Of a stretch of DNA of 64,000 bases, positions 36,016-48,952 are shown piece by piece (within the stretch, counting starts at the first letter, position 1; each line of letters starts with the position of its first letter). Made by a program: the position numbers and the translations under genes. The stretch covers positions 4,464,001 to 4,528,000 of the forward strand of contig NZ_CP111121.1 in the NCBI RefSeq assembly GCF_026314945.1, in the 5' to 3' direction. The stretch is from Chryseobacterium fluminis. Its GTDB lineage: Bacteria; Bacteroidota; Bacteroidia; Flavobacteriales; Weeksellaceae. Below the pieces are notes generated by a model that was given only the letters and a program-made list of their open reading frames with translations, searched no databases and was not told where the DNA came from.

Positions 36016-37725
36016 TTAGTTTTTAAAGTAAAGCTGGCCGTTTTTATCTGCGTATCCTAATAAATCACCTTTCTCGTCTTCCAGGGCAATCAGTAAGCTT
36101 CCTTTCTTGCCGTTTCTTGCCGATGTTGAGGAAAATACACTTTGCCAGTACGGATACTGCATATACACGTTTCGGATCCGGTACGGGAACACCGGTTCCA
36201 GGAAGTTAATCCCTGAAGTCGGTTTCTCTCTGGTAGGCGTTAAAAATCCATATTTTCCGTCCTTTTTAAGACGAAGGTAATTTCCGTAGCCGTTTTCAAC
36301 CTTTTTATTAACGATCTCATCATAAACAGGCTGCAGGATCAGTTCTCCCTGAGGATTGATTACACCATACTTTCCGTCTTTCTTAATGGTCCAATAGCTG
36401 AAATCATAGTTTCCGAAGACATCGTTCACGATCAGCTCATCAAATTCAGAAAACTGCCGCTGATTTCCGTCCATGAACGAAAACTTCATCTTTCCGTTTT
36501 TCCTATCCTTCTGGCCCAACAGGTAAAGAATCCCCTGGTATCCCGAGTCTCTGCTTGGATTCAGCATTTTTATGCTGTCATATTCCGTGGCTTTATCTCC
36601 GGTGATCAGGATGGCTTTTTTATTTTTGGTGGTATATGTGATATAATTGCTGTATGTATACACAGAATCCCCACTTTTTCTCTGAGGCTGGCTGCCCTTA
36701 AAGCTTTCCACCGCTAGGTTTTTTATTTTGCGCGGCAGCTTCAGTCTTTTTGTCACTTTTTTGGCATCCTTCTGATAACCGTAGCTGTACACGGCTTTAG
36801 GAATGTTGTTTTCCAGCGAATAGCTCACCTGGATATAAGACGGCATTTTCGGCGCAGCTTCACTCACAGCAGAAGTCCCGGCAGGCTTTACTTCAGATGA
36901 AGAACTTCCCCTTCCCGTAGATGGCGGAGGAGGCGGTGGCGTGTAGCTTACGCTATCGGAATAGGTGTCCGGAGATGCATAATGAGGTGCTTTTACACCT
37001 TCCTGGGACCCTCCGTAATAAGAAGATCTTTCCGGAATATGTTTTACGATCATTTCCCTGTTATTTTTCGTAACATACGGGACCAGGCTTTTACCATCGG
37101 AAACTAAGGTAACTTCCGTTAAAGGGTCCGGTTCATTTTTTCTGAAACTGAGGTTTAGCTGTCTGGATTTTTTATCATCTCTTAAAGCAATGGAGTAGTA
37201 ATCTTTATAGATGAAAGTGCTTTTCTGTTCTTTAGGATTCCATACAAAGAGATCTTCTCTCATATTGTCATTCAGCAGATGAAAAAGCGTACTGTACGTA
37301 TTTTCAGCATACTCTTTGCCAAAACTTTCGGATCTCAGAATACTTAATACAGGTTGTTCCGTAATTTTTATCCCGGATTTATCGATGATCATGCGATGCT
37401 TTTTTTCATCATCCATTTCTCCGATGATATACCCCCGGTAGGTAGCGAAAACATCTTTGTATTCAGGCAAAAGGGCTTCCTTTCCATCAAGAATAACGCC
37501 TCTTTTTCCGTTTTTATACGTATGAAAAAGCTTGAAGTCATAATCATCCTGCACATTGAAGCTGATGGAATCGTATTTCGGAGCGATTATTTCTGTTCCC
37601 GCCTCATTGGAAACACCCCATAATTTACCGTCCCGGTACGGAATATAAATTTCCTGAGCTGAAAGGTTAAGACTTAAAAAGAATAGAGGTAAAAGACCCG
37701 TTTTCTTTGAGAATATAAATTTCAT
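36016..37725 (-). CDS. Secreted WG-repeat protein
   Basis: A 569-residue exported protein, first gene of a two-gene unit with the YwqK-like protein. Signal peptide MKFIFSKKTGLLPLFFLSLN, cleavage near SAQ. Several WG repeats are visible: DGKLWGVSNEAGTEIIAPKYD at the N terminus (residues 33-53), KDGKYGVINPQGELILQPVYD and KKDGKYGFLTPTREK towards the C terminus (residues 440-510). The central 140 residues are different: a Pro/Ser-rich linker (YTPPPPPPSTGRGSSSSEVK) that may be flexible. WG repeats are thought to be protein-binding beta-structures; function unknown. Confidence 0.82.
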   Translation of the reverse strand: MKFIFSKKTGLLPLFFLSLNLSAQEIYIPYRDGKLWGVSNEAGTEIIAPKYDSISFNVQDDYDFKLFHTYKNGKRGVILDGKEALLPEYKDVFATYRGYIIGEMDDEKKHRMIIDKSGIKITEQPVLSILRSESFGKEYAENTYSTLFHLLNDNMREDLFVWNPKEQKSTFIYKDYYSIALRDDKKSRQLNLSFRKNEPDPLTEVTLVSDGKSLVPYVTKNNREMIVKHIPERSSYYGGSQEGVKAPHYASPDTYSDSVSYTPPPPPPSTGRGSSSSEVKPAGTSAVSEAAPKMPSYIQVSYSLENNIPKAVYSYGYQKDAKKVTKRLKLPRKIKNLAVESFKGSQPQRKSGDSVYTYSNYITYTTKNKKAILITGDKATEYDSIKMLNPSRDSGYQGILYLLGQKDRKNGKMKFSFMDGNQRQFSEFDELIVNDVFGNYDFSYWTIKKDGKYGVINPQGELILQPVYDEIVNKKVENGYGNYLRLKKDGKYGFLTPTREKPTSGINFLEPVFPYRIRNVYMQYPYWQSVFSSTSARNGKKGSLLIALEDEKGDLLGYADKNGQLYFKN

Positions 37726-37880
37726 TCTATAGTTTTTGCAAAAGTAGGTAATTTTTTAAGTTTTAAAGGGTATAGGCTGGAAATAAAGATAACAGTAAAA
37801 TTAAGGTTATCATCGACTGATAACCTTAAATGATCCCTGAGAAAGTTCTTTTTAAAACTTCCTTATTTCCCGCTTTCTTA

Positions 37881-38948
37881 TCAGGATATCTGATACAGTT
37901 CTTCCCTGATGTTCACCAGAATCTTTGTCGTTTTATCGAGGTCGGGAAACTCGGGCAGAGTCGATCTTGAATGATAATGTTCAATCGACTGAATCAGGCT
38001 TTCAGCTTTGTCCATCACAGCTTCATAAGACCAGTTTCCGGCTTTGATCTCCAGCAATTCCTCACGGTTTTCTACACGGATATTCAGGGAACCGGTTTTA
38101 AAAATCTGCTCGCAGGACTGTAGAAGGCGAATGGTATGCATCATATTTTTGCTGTCGTAGTTTTGCCCGTGCGTCTGATTGACATTGTAGCGGTCTTCAT
38201 TCCGCTCCGAAACCCATTTCCAGTATTCGCGGTAATCTTTGCAGTAAGTAGAGTAGGCATCCAGGTTACAGAACAGATAAGCGACCGGGTTTTCATCTTT
38301 CGGAACTGATGAGACAGAAACCTGATTGGCTTCTTCATTCTGAATAATTCCTTTATAATTCAGATCTCCCGTTTCGCTGTAAAAAAGCGCAAACATTCCT
38401 TTGGTATTGTCTATGCTCACCAAACCACATTTTTCCTGATCTTTCCCGCTCTCCCGCAGCCATTTCTTCAAAGACACAGAACCTTGATTCTTCAGAACAT
38501 AACAGAAATCGAGAATTGTTTTTCTTTCTTTGTCAATAGGATTCAGGATTTTTTTGTTGAGTCCTTTGGCCTTCCTGATCTGTGAAATGGCATATCCGGC
38601 AAACGTATCTTTACACAGTTTCGAAAGAAAGTCTTCAGGCTTCAGCAACTCCATCAATGGATTTTTATGTTGGATACAGTCTTCCGGACTTGCCAGGACT
38701 TCAAGGATATTCGGATTGTTTTTCTGTAGCAACTCTACAAATCTCCCGATCTCATAATATGTAATATCATTGGTCTCATTGGAAATCTGCGGAATATAAT
38801 GGAGACCGAAAAAGTCTTCTTTCGGCAGATAATAGACGCCCCGGATATCGGTATCGGAATTTTCTGTAGCGAGCCCGAAGGAACGGCTTCCTGAGATGGA
38901 CTCGAGGAGGATGAGGTTGCGGGATTTCAGAGATTTTATAGCTAACAT
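37881..38948 (-). CDS. Polymerase-beta-like nucleotidyltransferase (PF10127 / RlaP type)
   Basis: A 355-residue nucleotidyltransferase of the polymerase-beta superfamily. The active-site pattern is near the N terminus: SGSRSFGLATENSDTDIRGVY (GS...DxD) at about residues 18-38, a shape shared with the RlaP family, which is proposed to act in RNA repair alongside RNA ligases. The rest is helical and has a DxxYVLKNQG stretch and YNVNQTHGQNYDSKNMMHT, usual for the group. Nearby: a related protein at 39906-40682 and a sirtuin between them, and RtcB 6 kb away. Substrate unknown; both RNA 3'-end addition and protein modification are possible. Confidence 0.82.
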   Translation of the reverse strand: MLAIKSLKSRNLILLESISGSRSFGLATENSDTDIRGVYYLPKEDFFGLHYIPQISNETNDITYYEIGRFVELLQKNNPNILEVLASPEDCIQHKNPLMELLKPEDFLSKLCKDTFAGYAISQIRKAKGLNKKILNPIDKERKTILDFCYVLKNQGSVSLKKWLRESGKDQEKCGLVSIDNTKGMFALFYSETGDLNYKGIIQNEEANQVSVSSVPKDENPVAYLFCNLDAYSTYCKDYREYWKWVSERNEDRYNVNQTHGQNYDSKNMMHTIRLLQSCEQIFKTGSLNIRVENREELLEIKAGNWSYEAVMDKAESLIQSIEHYHSRSTLPEFPDLDKTTKILVNIREELYQIS

Positions 38949-39072
38949 ATTTTGATTATTATTTTAGAATGAAAAAATCTATTTTTCCATTCGATTACTT
39001 TCTGTTTTCAATCTGGCTAAGGTTATTTTCTATCCTGTATTTTTTTCGCTTTCATCGAACTCTATAGTATTT

Positions 39073-40745
<1,673 letters not shown>

Positions 40746-40850
40746 TCATTATAATTTTCCACTTTCTCATTCTGAGGTTGTTAAACTTATTCAGGAAAAA
40801 GAGTTCCGAGAAAATTAGCAATTTTAGATTGCAATGTAAAAGACTAACAA

Positions 40851-41035
40851 TCTGCAACTCATCAGCAAAGATAAAATAGAGAAATGGATTTTACCATTTA
40901 AGCAGAGGGAAAAGAGAATTTTCTACGAAGTTTGACTTGGTAAAAATAATTCAGATCATTATAAACGGCTGAAAACCGGTTGTCAGTGGTGGAAACTTTC
41001 GAAGGACTATTTCGGGAAGAGAATTAAGTGTGCTT
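40851..41035 (+). pseudogene. Remnant of an IS5-type (DUF4096) transposase
   Basis: The plus strand codes, with at least one frame change and a stop, for SKDKIEKWILPF, then STKFDLVKIIQIII in a shifted frame, then RLKTGCQWWKLSKDYFGKR. The last piece is the classic TGCQW...L motif at the start of IS4/IS5-family transposases. No ORF survives and no downstream catalytic part is seen, so this is a decayed element. Confidence 0.65.
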
Positions 41036-41070
41036 CAGAAGAAAATCAGAAGATTTTTAACAAGACTTCA

Positions 41071-41219
41071 GTGTACTTCTTTTGCGTAAAGCATATTACT
41101 TTAATTAACTTAAGTGTTTAGAAATCTTTTGGATCTCCTTTGTGGCTTGCTACAGACAACCACACGAAGGGATTCGTGCGGTAGCAGTGAAAGGATTCGT
41201 GCGGTAGCAGTGAGGTAGC
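41071..41219 (+). repeat. 149-bp direct repeat, copy 1
   Basis: From GTGTACTTCTTTTGCG to TGAGGTAGC. The copy at 41329-41477 differs at only about four bases. Near its end the unit holds two 24-bp-spaced copies of GGATTCGTGCGGTAGCAGTG and the imperfect hairpin ACCACACGAA-GGGA-TTCGTGCGGT. Confidence 0.9.
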
Positions 41220-41328
41220 AGTGTGTGGTATTTACTGTCTCACACTTAAGTACACTCTAGAAAGTTTGAAAAAAGTACCGCAGAATTAAGTTCACATGAG
41301 GTGAATCAAAGATTTTCAAAAAACTTAC

Positions 41329-41477
41329 GTGTACTTCTTTTGCGTAAAGTATATTACTTTAATTAACTTAAGTGTTTAGAAATCTTTCGGATCTCCTTTG
41401 TGGTTTACTACAGACAACCACACGAAGGGATTCGTGCGGTAGCAGTGAAAGGATTCGTGCGGTAGCAGTGAGGTAGC
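41329..41477 (+). repeat. 149-bp direct repeat, copy 2
   Basis: Same length and about 97 percent identity to copy 1, in direct orientation, starting 258 bp after it. The copies are separated by 109 bp of unrelated sequence. The 3' end lies 97 bp before cobT. Confidence 0.9.
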
Positions 41478-41568
41478 CTTTTCTGTATGAAGGCATGAAA
41501 AAATAGCCTGTAAAAATTAAATTTCTGTAGAATTACATAGATTTTAGTAATTTGCAAAAACATATTAG

Positions 41569-42579
<1,011 letters not shown>

Positions 42580-43362
42580 ATGAAGAGTCTGAAGAATGAA
42601 CTGATCTATTTTGCAACGGCTCTGATGTTTTTTACAAGGATTCCGGTTCCGTTCAAAGTTCCGTATTCCAGTGACATCATGAATAAATCCCAGAAATATT
42701 TTTCGTGGGTAGGACTGTTGGTAGGTTTGATCAATGCGGCGGTTTTTTATATCTCTCTGAAGCTTTTCAATCTGGAAATCGCTATTGTTGTAATGATGAT
42801 TTCCAATGTACTGCTGACGGGTGCTTTTCACGAAGACGGTTTTACAGATGTCTGCGATAGCTTCGGTGGCGGCTACGGTAAAGAAAAGATCATGACGATC
42901 ATGAAAGACAGCCGTGTCGGCGCCTATGGAACAATCGGAATTATTTTATTGTTTGCACTGAAATTTTTCAGCATAAAAGAACTGGCCACTGCAGATGTCA
43001 TCAGAATATTGGCCATTATCATTCTGGCGCATACCTCAAGCCGGTTTATGGCAGGAACGATGATTTATACGCATAAGTACGTGACGGATATAGACGTCAG
43101 CAAGTCGAAACCACTGGCTCATCAACCGTTGGACAGGATTTCTCTGTTCATAAGTTTTATGGCTGTTATAGTTGCTTTTTCGTTGATTCCTGACTGGCGG
43201 CTGATCTTTGCCTTGATGATAGCCTATCTCGGGAAAATATACCTGGGATGGTATTTTAAGAAGCATATCGGAGGATATACCGGAGACTGCCTCGGCACCG
43301 TTCAGCAGGTTTGTGAAGTGTTATTTTATTTAGGAACGATCATCGTATGGAAATTCATCTGA
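42580..43362 (+). CDS. cobS: Adenosylcobinamide-GDP ribazoletransferase (cobalamin synthase)
   Basis: CobS joins adenosylcobinamide-GDP and alpha-ribazole (phosphate) at the membrane to give cobalamin. This 260-residue integral membrane protein has ALMFFTRIPVPF near the N terminus, the acidic metal-binding segment GAFHEDGFTDVCDSFGGGYG (residues 75-95), IMKDSRVGAYGTIGI, and final CLGTVQQVCEVLFYL, all family signatures. Its ATG follows the cobT stop directly and its end overlaps cobC by 16 bases. Six or so membrane helices are visible. Confidence 0.96.
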   Translation: MKSLKNELIYFATALMFFTRIPVPFKVPYSSDIMNKSQKYFSWVGLLVGLINAAVFYISLKLFNLEIAIVVMMISNVLLTGAFHEDGFTDVCDSFGGGYGKEKIMTIMKDSRVGAYGTIGIILLFALKFFSIKELATADVIRILAIIILAHTSSRFMAGTMIYTHKYVTDIDVSKSKPLAHQPLDRISLFISFMAVIVAFSLIPDWRLIFALMIAYLGKIYLGWYFKKHIGGYTGDCLGTVQQVCEVLFYLGTIIVWKFI

Positions 43363-43898
43363 TTCGGCATACTGCCGTAGAAAATCCGGATAATGTATGT
43401 TACGGATTCGCAGAAATACCGCTGAGGAATAATCCCGATGATCTTAATTCAATTTCTCTGGATAAGGATTTTGATCTCGTTATTTCAAGCCCGTCCCAGC
43501 GCTGTCAGTTGCTGGCAAAGCATTTTCAGCTGAATTATGAAACTGACGAAAGAATCAGGGAAATGAATTTCGGAAACTGGGAACTGAAAAAATGGACGGA
43601 TATTCCGGAAAAAGAAATCCAGCTGTGGTATGAGGATTTTATTCATGTAAAAGCACCGGACGGCGAAAGTCTTATGGATATGAAAACCCGCGTTTCAGCA
43701 TTCTGGAACGAACTGGTTTCCAAAGAGAATCTTAATAAAATATTAATCGTAACCCATGCCGGTGTGATCCGTCTTGTGCTTCAGTCGGTCTTACAATTTC
43801 CTCTGGAAAATATGTTCCGAATCGAAACCGGTTATGGCAGAAGAACGGTGATTGTCGTAAAGGACGGCCTGACGTCAGTAAAAAGTCTAAACAGATAA
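43347..43898 (+). CDS. cobC: Histidine phosphatase, probable alpha-ribazole phosphatase
   Basis: A 183-residue histidine phosphatase: catalytic LIRHTAVEN at residues 4-12 (RHT), ISSPSQRCQLLA, MNFGNWELKKW with the conserved Glu, and the second His in IVTHAGVIRL. Start overlaps cobS by 16 bases, so the role is likely removal of the 5'-phosphate from alpha-ribazole phosphate in the same pathway. The upstream steps (cobU/cobP, cobA/btuR) are not in this window. Followed by a bidirectional terminator shared with the convergent lipoprotein gene. Confidence 0.88.
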   Translation: MEIHLIRHTAVENPDNVCYGFAEIPLRNNPDDLNSISLDKDFDLVISSPSQRCQLLAKHFQLNYETDERIREMNFGNWELKKWTDIPEKEIQLWYEDFIHVKAPDGESLMDMKTRVSAFWNELVSKENLNKILIVTHAGVIRLVLQSVLQFPLENMFRIETGYGRRTVIVVKDGLTSVKSLNR

Positions 43899-43960
43899 AC
43901 GGTATCCTGTATGCATGCTATATGGATTCGCGAATCATTCTGACCGGAGAGGGACAAAAT

Positions 43961-43990
43961 AAAAAAACCGCTAGCAATTAGCGGTTTGTA
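43961..43990. terminator. Bidirectional terminator between convergent genes
   Basis: AAACCGCTA-GCAAT-TAGCGGTTT with A and T tracts, between the cobC and lipoprotein stops. Confidence 0.85.
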
Positions 43991-44007
43991 TAAAATATGT
44001 TGGAATA

Positions 44008-45216
44008 TTAGAATCTTCTGAATGGTCTTACCCTTACCATATTGTAGCTCTTGGTATAGCCCCACATATAACCGGCATAGCCGTCCAGAATTCTGGCATC
44101 ACTGGAGTTCTGTGCTTCTGTAGAACTCCAGAAATATTTATCAGACACATCATTCCACGGATTGGTAGCAATATTATAAACGTTTTTAGAACTTTTATAA
44201 AACGCCATCAATTCTTCTTCTGATGGCAGGAACCAGTCATTCAGGCCGTTAATGGTATAATTTTTACACAGTCTTGCCGCACAGTTGGCTTCTGTACACT
44301 GAGACATAATTCTCGTTGTATTGGCTGAACCTGATCCCATGACAGATTGCGTCTGGTTGACCATGCTGCCGGTGCATCCCCATCTGATTTTGTTGGAACC
44401 GTTATAGATCAGGTTAGCGGGTGCAGCTTCCATATATCTCCATCCGTCTGTAAACTCTCCCTTATCGTAAAATATCACTCCCCCGGAAGCACCCGTTGCT
44501 CCGGCTGTTTTAAACGTATATTCAGCAGAGTAGTATACTTTGGAACCTTCTTTGGTATACGCTTTTACATAATAGGTAGTATTAGGAAGCAGAGAGGTTA
44601 CTTCCAATTCTAAATTAGGAGTATAATAGTTGGGAACAGTATTCAATACTTTCTGACCATTCGTAATATTTACCCCCGCACTGGTTCTGTAACAGAATCC
44701 CTTTTCATCCGGTGTGATAGAATCCAGATAATACACGGCAATCTCTGCATTCAGGGTAGCCGAAGTCGTGTAAATCGCTTTTGTTGTTTTTGGATTCAGC
44801 ATCAGTTTTTCGGGAGTTGTAAAAGTTACATTATCCCCATAAGCAACTTCTCCGTTGCCCATCACGACATATGCTCTTACATAATACGTGGTAGAGGTTG
44901 AGAAATCATATGAGAATGTTTTTGTCAGGAAATAACTGCCGACGGTATTCGTACTTTCAGATACGGACTGTCCGTTATTGAGGGTAGGGTTGATATTCAG
45001 CCCCCAGCAGAATCCTCTGGAGTAATATCCGGATCCGGTAGATACCACATTTCCGTTAAACTTGATTTCGCCCTGAGTAAAGGTGGGCGCTGAAGTAACG
45101 ACTTTTGCACTTACATTCGACTGACCGCCCGGATTGTAATCGCTGCCACTGTCGCTGCCCGAAGAGCATGAAGATATGGTAAATACGGCGAGTAAAAGAA
45201 ATAATAATTTTTTCAT
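44008..45216 (-). CDS. Surface lipoprotein with FnIII-like repeats and Lcl (DUF1566-like) domain
   Basis: A 402-residue exported lipoprotein: signal peptide with lipobox FTISSC (Cys about residue 17), followed by a Ser/Gly/Asp spacer that resembles the Bacteroidota signal for surface display. Two fibronectin-type repeats follow (about residues 35-130 and 135-235), seen in TTYYVRAYVVMGNGEVAYG and NTTYYVKAYTKEGSKVYYS. The C-terminal 150 residues are an Lcl/DUF1566-type domain: GGVIFYDKGEFTDGWRYME, LNDWFLPSEEELMAFYKS, YFWSSTEA and final RVRPFRRF. It contains six Cys near residues 275-310. Likely carbohydrate- or surface-binding; the exact role is unknown. Confidence 0.85.
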   Translation of the reverse strand: MKKLLFLLLAVFTISSCSSGSDSGSDYNPGGQSNVSAKVVTSAPTFTQGEIKFNGNVVSTGSGYYSRGFCWGLNINPTLNNGQSVSESTNTVGSYFLTKTFSYDFSTSTTYYVRAYVVMGNGEVAYGDNVTFTTPEKLMLNPKTTKAIYTTSATLNAEIAVYYLDSITPDEKGFCYRTSAGVNITNGQKVLNTVPNYYTPNLELEVTSLLPNTTYYVKAYTKEGSKVYYSAEYTFKTAGATGASGGVIFYDKGEFTDGWRYMEAAPANLIYNGSNKIRWGCTGSMVNQTQSVMGSGSANTTRIMSQCTEANCAARLCKNYTINGLNDWFLPSEEELMAFYKSSKNVYNIATNPWNDVSDKYFWSSTEAQNSSDARILDGYAGYMWGYTKSYNMVRVRPFRRF

Positions 45217-45359
45217 AGAGATTAATAGTTTTATTTTTTTAATGAGTACGCTTATCTAAAATTAAGCGGCTGCAAATATAGGTAAAAAGATGATATGCTG
45301 TCTCAATCTTTTGAAAAACAGGAACCTCAAAAAAACAGGATTACTCATTATTTTTCATA

Positions 45360-45396
45360 AATCAGCCTTGCGTGGCGTGGTCCTGCAAGGCTGATT
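45360..45396 (-). terminator. Terminator after rtcB
   Basis: ATCAGCCTTGC-(13)-GCAAGGCTGAT, an 11-bp perfect stem about 55 bases past the rtcB stop. The run of Ts on the minus strand is short. Confidence 0.6.
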
Positions 45397-45451
45397 CTAA
45401 TTTTTATCTGTACGATAAGGGTATAAAATGGCAGTTTTTGAAAATTGTCAA

Positions 45452-47267
<1,816 letters not shown>

Positions 47268-47272
47268 TGTTT

Positions 47273-47424
47273 CTGTGCACCGCGTCCGCGTGAGGGATGC
47301 GGAAGGTCCGACTGAAAGGAAGAGTCCCGTTGTAAGACGGGACCGGAACGAAGTGAAGCCTGCAGCAGCCCGGCCCGGAGTGACGAAAGGTCAGGTGCCG
47401 GAAAACGAAGGGACACGCCCAATA
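47273..47424 (+). repeat. GC-rich structured dispersed repeat
   Basis: A 150-bp block much richer in G+C than its surroundings. It begins CACCGCGTCCGCGTGAGGG, contains a perfect 7-bp hairpin GTCCCGT-TGTAAG-ACGGGAC (47324-47343), then GCAGCCCGGCCCGG, and ends GGGACACGCCC. The GTGAGGGAT ... AGCCCGG ... GGACACGCCC layout is one I recall as a dispersed element in flavobacterial genomes. Small ORFs across it on both strands are not credible genes. It could be a structured RNA or a REP-like repeat. Confidence 0.6.
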
Positions 47425-47438
47425 CAAATAAAAAAATC

Positions 47439-48458
47439 ATGTCATCTAATAAAAACGCCCTGATCCGCTACAAGACATTAGATAAATGTCTGAAGAACAA
47501 GTACCGGAAATATACTTTAGAAGATCTCATCGACGAATGTTCGGAAGCACTGTTCGAATTTGAGGGAAAAGAATCATTTGTGAGCAAACGTACCGTACAG
47601 CTCGATCTCCAGAATATGCGCAGTGAAAAATTTGGCTATGAAGCTCCGATTGAGGTCTACGAAAGAAAATATTACCGTTACAGTGATCCCGATTACAGCA
47701 TTCATAATATTTCGGTGAACGAGAGTGATCTGAAAGCGATGAATAATGCAGTACAGATCTTAAAGCAGTTTAAAGATTTCTCGATGTTCAAAGAGATGAA
47801 CGGGGTGATTCAAAAGCTGGAAGATTCAATCCATGCAACCCATCAGAAATCGATTATTCATCTGGATAAAAATGAGCAGCTGAAGGGGCTGGAACATATC
47901 GATATTTTATATGATGCGATTTTGCATAAAAGAGTTTTAACGATTGGCTACAGAAGTTTCAAAGCCCGAATCTCGGACTCTTATGTTGTTCATCCTCAAT
48001 TGCTGAAAGAATTCAATAACCGTTGGTTTTTAATCTGTTCCAATAAACATAATATCTATAATCTGGCTTTGGACCGAATGGAAAGCATCAGGATTGAAGA
48101 AAAAATAGATTACGTTGACCTGAATCTCGATGGTGACGAATATTTTAAGGATATTGTCGGGGTGACGGTTTCACGTACCATGGCACCAAGAAACGTTGTA
48201 TTCTTTGTGGATTCTTCCAATGCGCCGTATGTAAAAACCAAACCTCTTCACAAAAGTCAGGAAATTGTGAGTGAAACAGAAGAAGGCACCGTATTCAGGA
48301 TTTGTGTTCAGCTGAATTATGAGTTGGAAAGGCTGCTTTTAGGTTTCGGAGAATGTCTGATTGTGCACAAGCCGAGAAAACTCAGATTAAGGCTGCAGGA
48401 AAAATTTAAGGCAGGTTTCAGGAATTATGAGCAGCTCGTTATAGAAGACGAGGGTTAA
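47439..48458 (+). CDS. WYL-domain transcriptional regulator
   Basis: A 339-residue regulator with an N-terminal winged-helix part (YKTLDKCLKNKYRKYTLEDL to SKRTVQLDLQNMRSEKFGY, residues 8-70; helix-turn-helix of the DeoR/HTH_11 type) and a WYL domain in the second half (LYDAILHKRVLTIGYRSF, DSYVVHPQLLKEFNNRWFLIC, ALDRMESIRIEE). The C-terminal WCX-type extension follows (VVFFVDSSNAPYVKTKPLH). WYL proteins bind nucleic acid or nucleotide ligands and often control DNA-damage, CRISPR or RNA-repair genes. Its target here might be rtcB or its own operon, which is inference. Confidence 0.9.
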   Translation: MSSNKNALIRYKTLDKCLKNKYRKYTLEDLIDECSEALFEFEGKESFVSKRTVQLDLQNMRSEKFGYEAPIEVYERKYYRYSDPDYSIHNISVNESDLKAMNNAVQILKQFKDFSMFKEMNGVIQKLEDSIHATHQKSIIHLDKNEQLKGLEHIDILYDAILHKRVLTIGYRSFKARISDSYVVHPQLLKEFNNRWFLICSNKHNIYNLALDRMESIRIEEKIDYVDLNLDGDEYFKDIVGVTVSRTMAPRNVVFFVDSSNAPYVKTKPLHKSQEIVSETEEGTVFRICVQLNYELERLLLGFGECLIVHKPRKLRLRLQEKFKAGFRNYEQLVIEDEG

Positions 48459-48692
48459 AGTTAACGGTTCAGGTAGCAGCAGGAGAAATTTATATTGAGT
48501 TTTCAATTTGATACCGTATCGGTTTTTATCCGGAACAGTTATTCAACACCGCGTATAAAACGTTTATACATCAGTAATTATTCTGATTGAGATATCTATT
48601 GTTATGATCATATGTGAAAAAAATGACAGAAATAAATCAGACGGCTTAATATTATGGCTTGAAAATTGTAATTATTAAGAAAAATAAACATT

Positions 48693-48824
48693 ATGAAATC
48701 CAGAATATTAAAAGCAGTCGTAGCCCTTGTAGCCCCTTTAGTTATTGAGTTTGTAGTCAGAAAAATATCTGAACAGCTTGACAAAAAGGTGGATGGAGAT
48801 AAGCAGCTGCCGGCGCCGATGTAA
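48693..48824 (+). CDS. 43-residue membrane-type mini-protein
   Basis: Small ORF with a good start region (A-rich, 12 bases of ATTAAGAAAAATAAACATT before ATG). It codes for a basic N terminus (MKSRILK), one hydrophobic helix (AVVALVAPLVIEFVV), then an amphipathic charged part (RKISEQLDKKVDGDKQLP) and APM. It could be a small membrane protein or a peptide toxin of unknown type. A strong terminator follows. No antitoxin RNA or partner was seen. Confidence 0.6.
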   Translation: MKSRILKAVVALVAPLVIEFVVRKISEQLDKKVDGDKQLPAPM

Positions 48825-48849
48825 AAGTAGTTAGTTCGAAATTATAGAA

Positions 48850-48890
48850 AAAGAGAGTGTTTTTTTTTAAGCATTCTCTTTTTATTTTTC
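48850..48890 (+). terminator. Terminator after the mini-protein
   Basis: AAAGAGAGTG ... CATTCTCTTT (10-bp stem, one G-T) followed by TTATTTTTC. Confidence 0.8.
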
Positions 48891-48952
48891 AATGATTGAC
48901 TTCCTGCAAAATTTTGAAATAATGGTACGGCATAGCTGCTAAGACACGGTGA

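Noticed and set aside
41071..41477. CRISPR array
   Set aside because: Only two long repeats with unequal internal structure and no regular spacers; no cas genes anywhere in the window.
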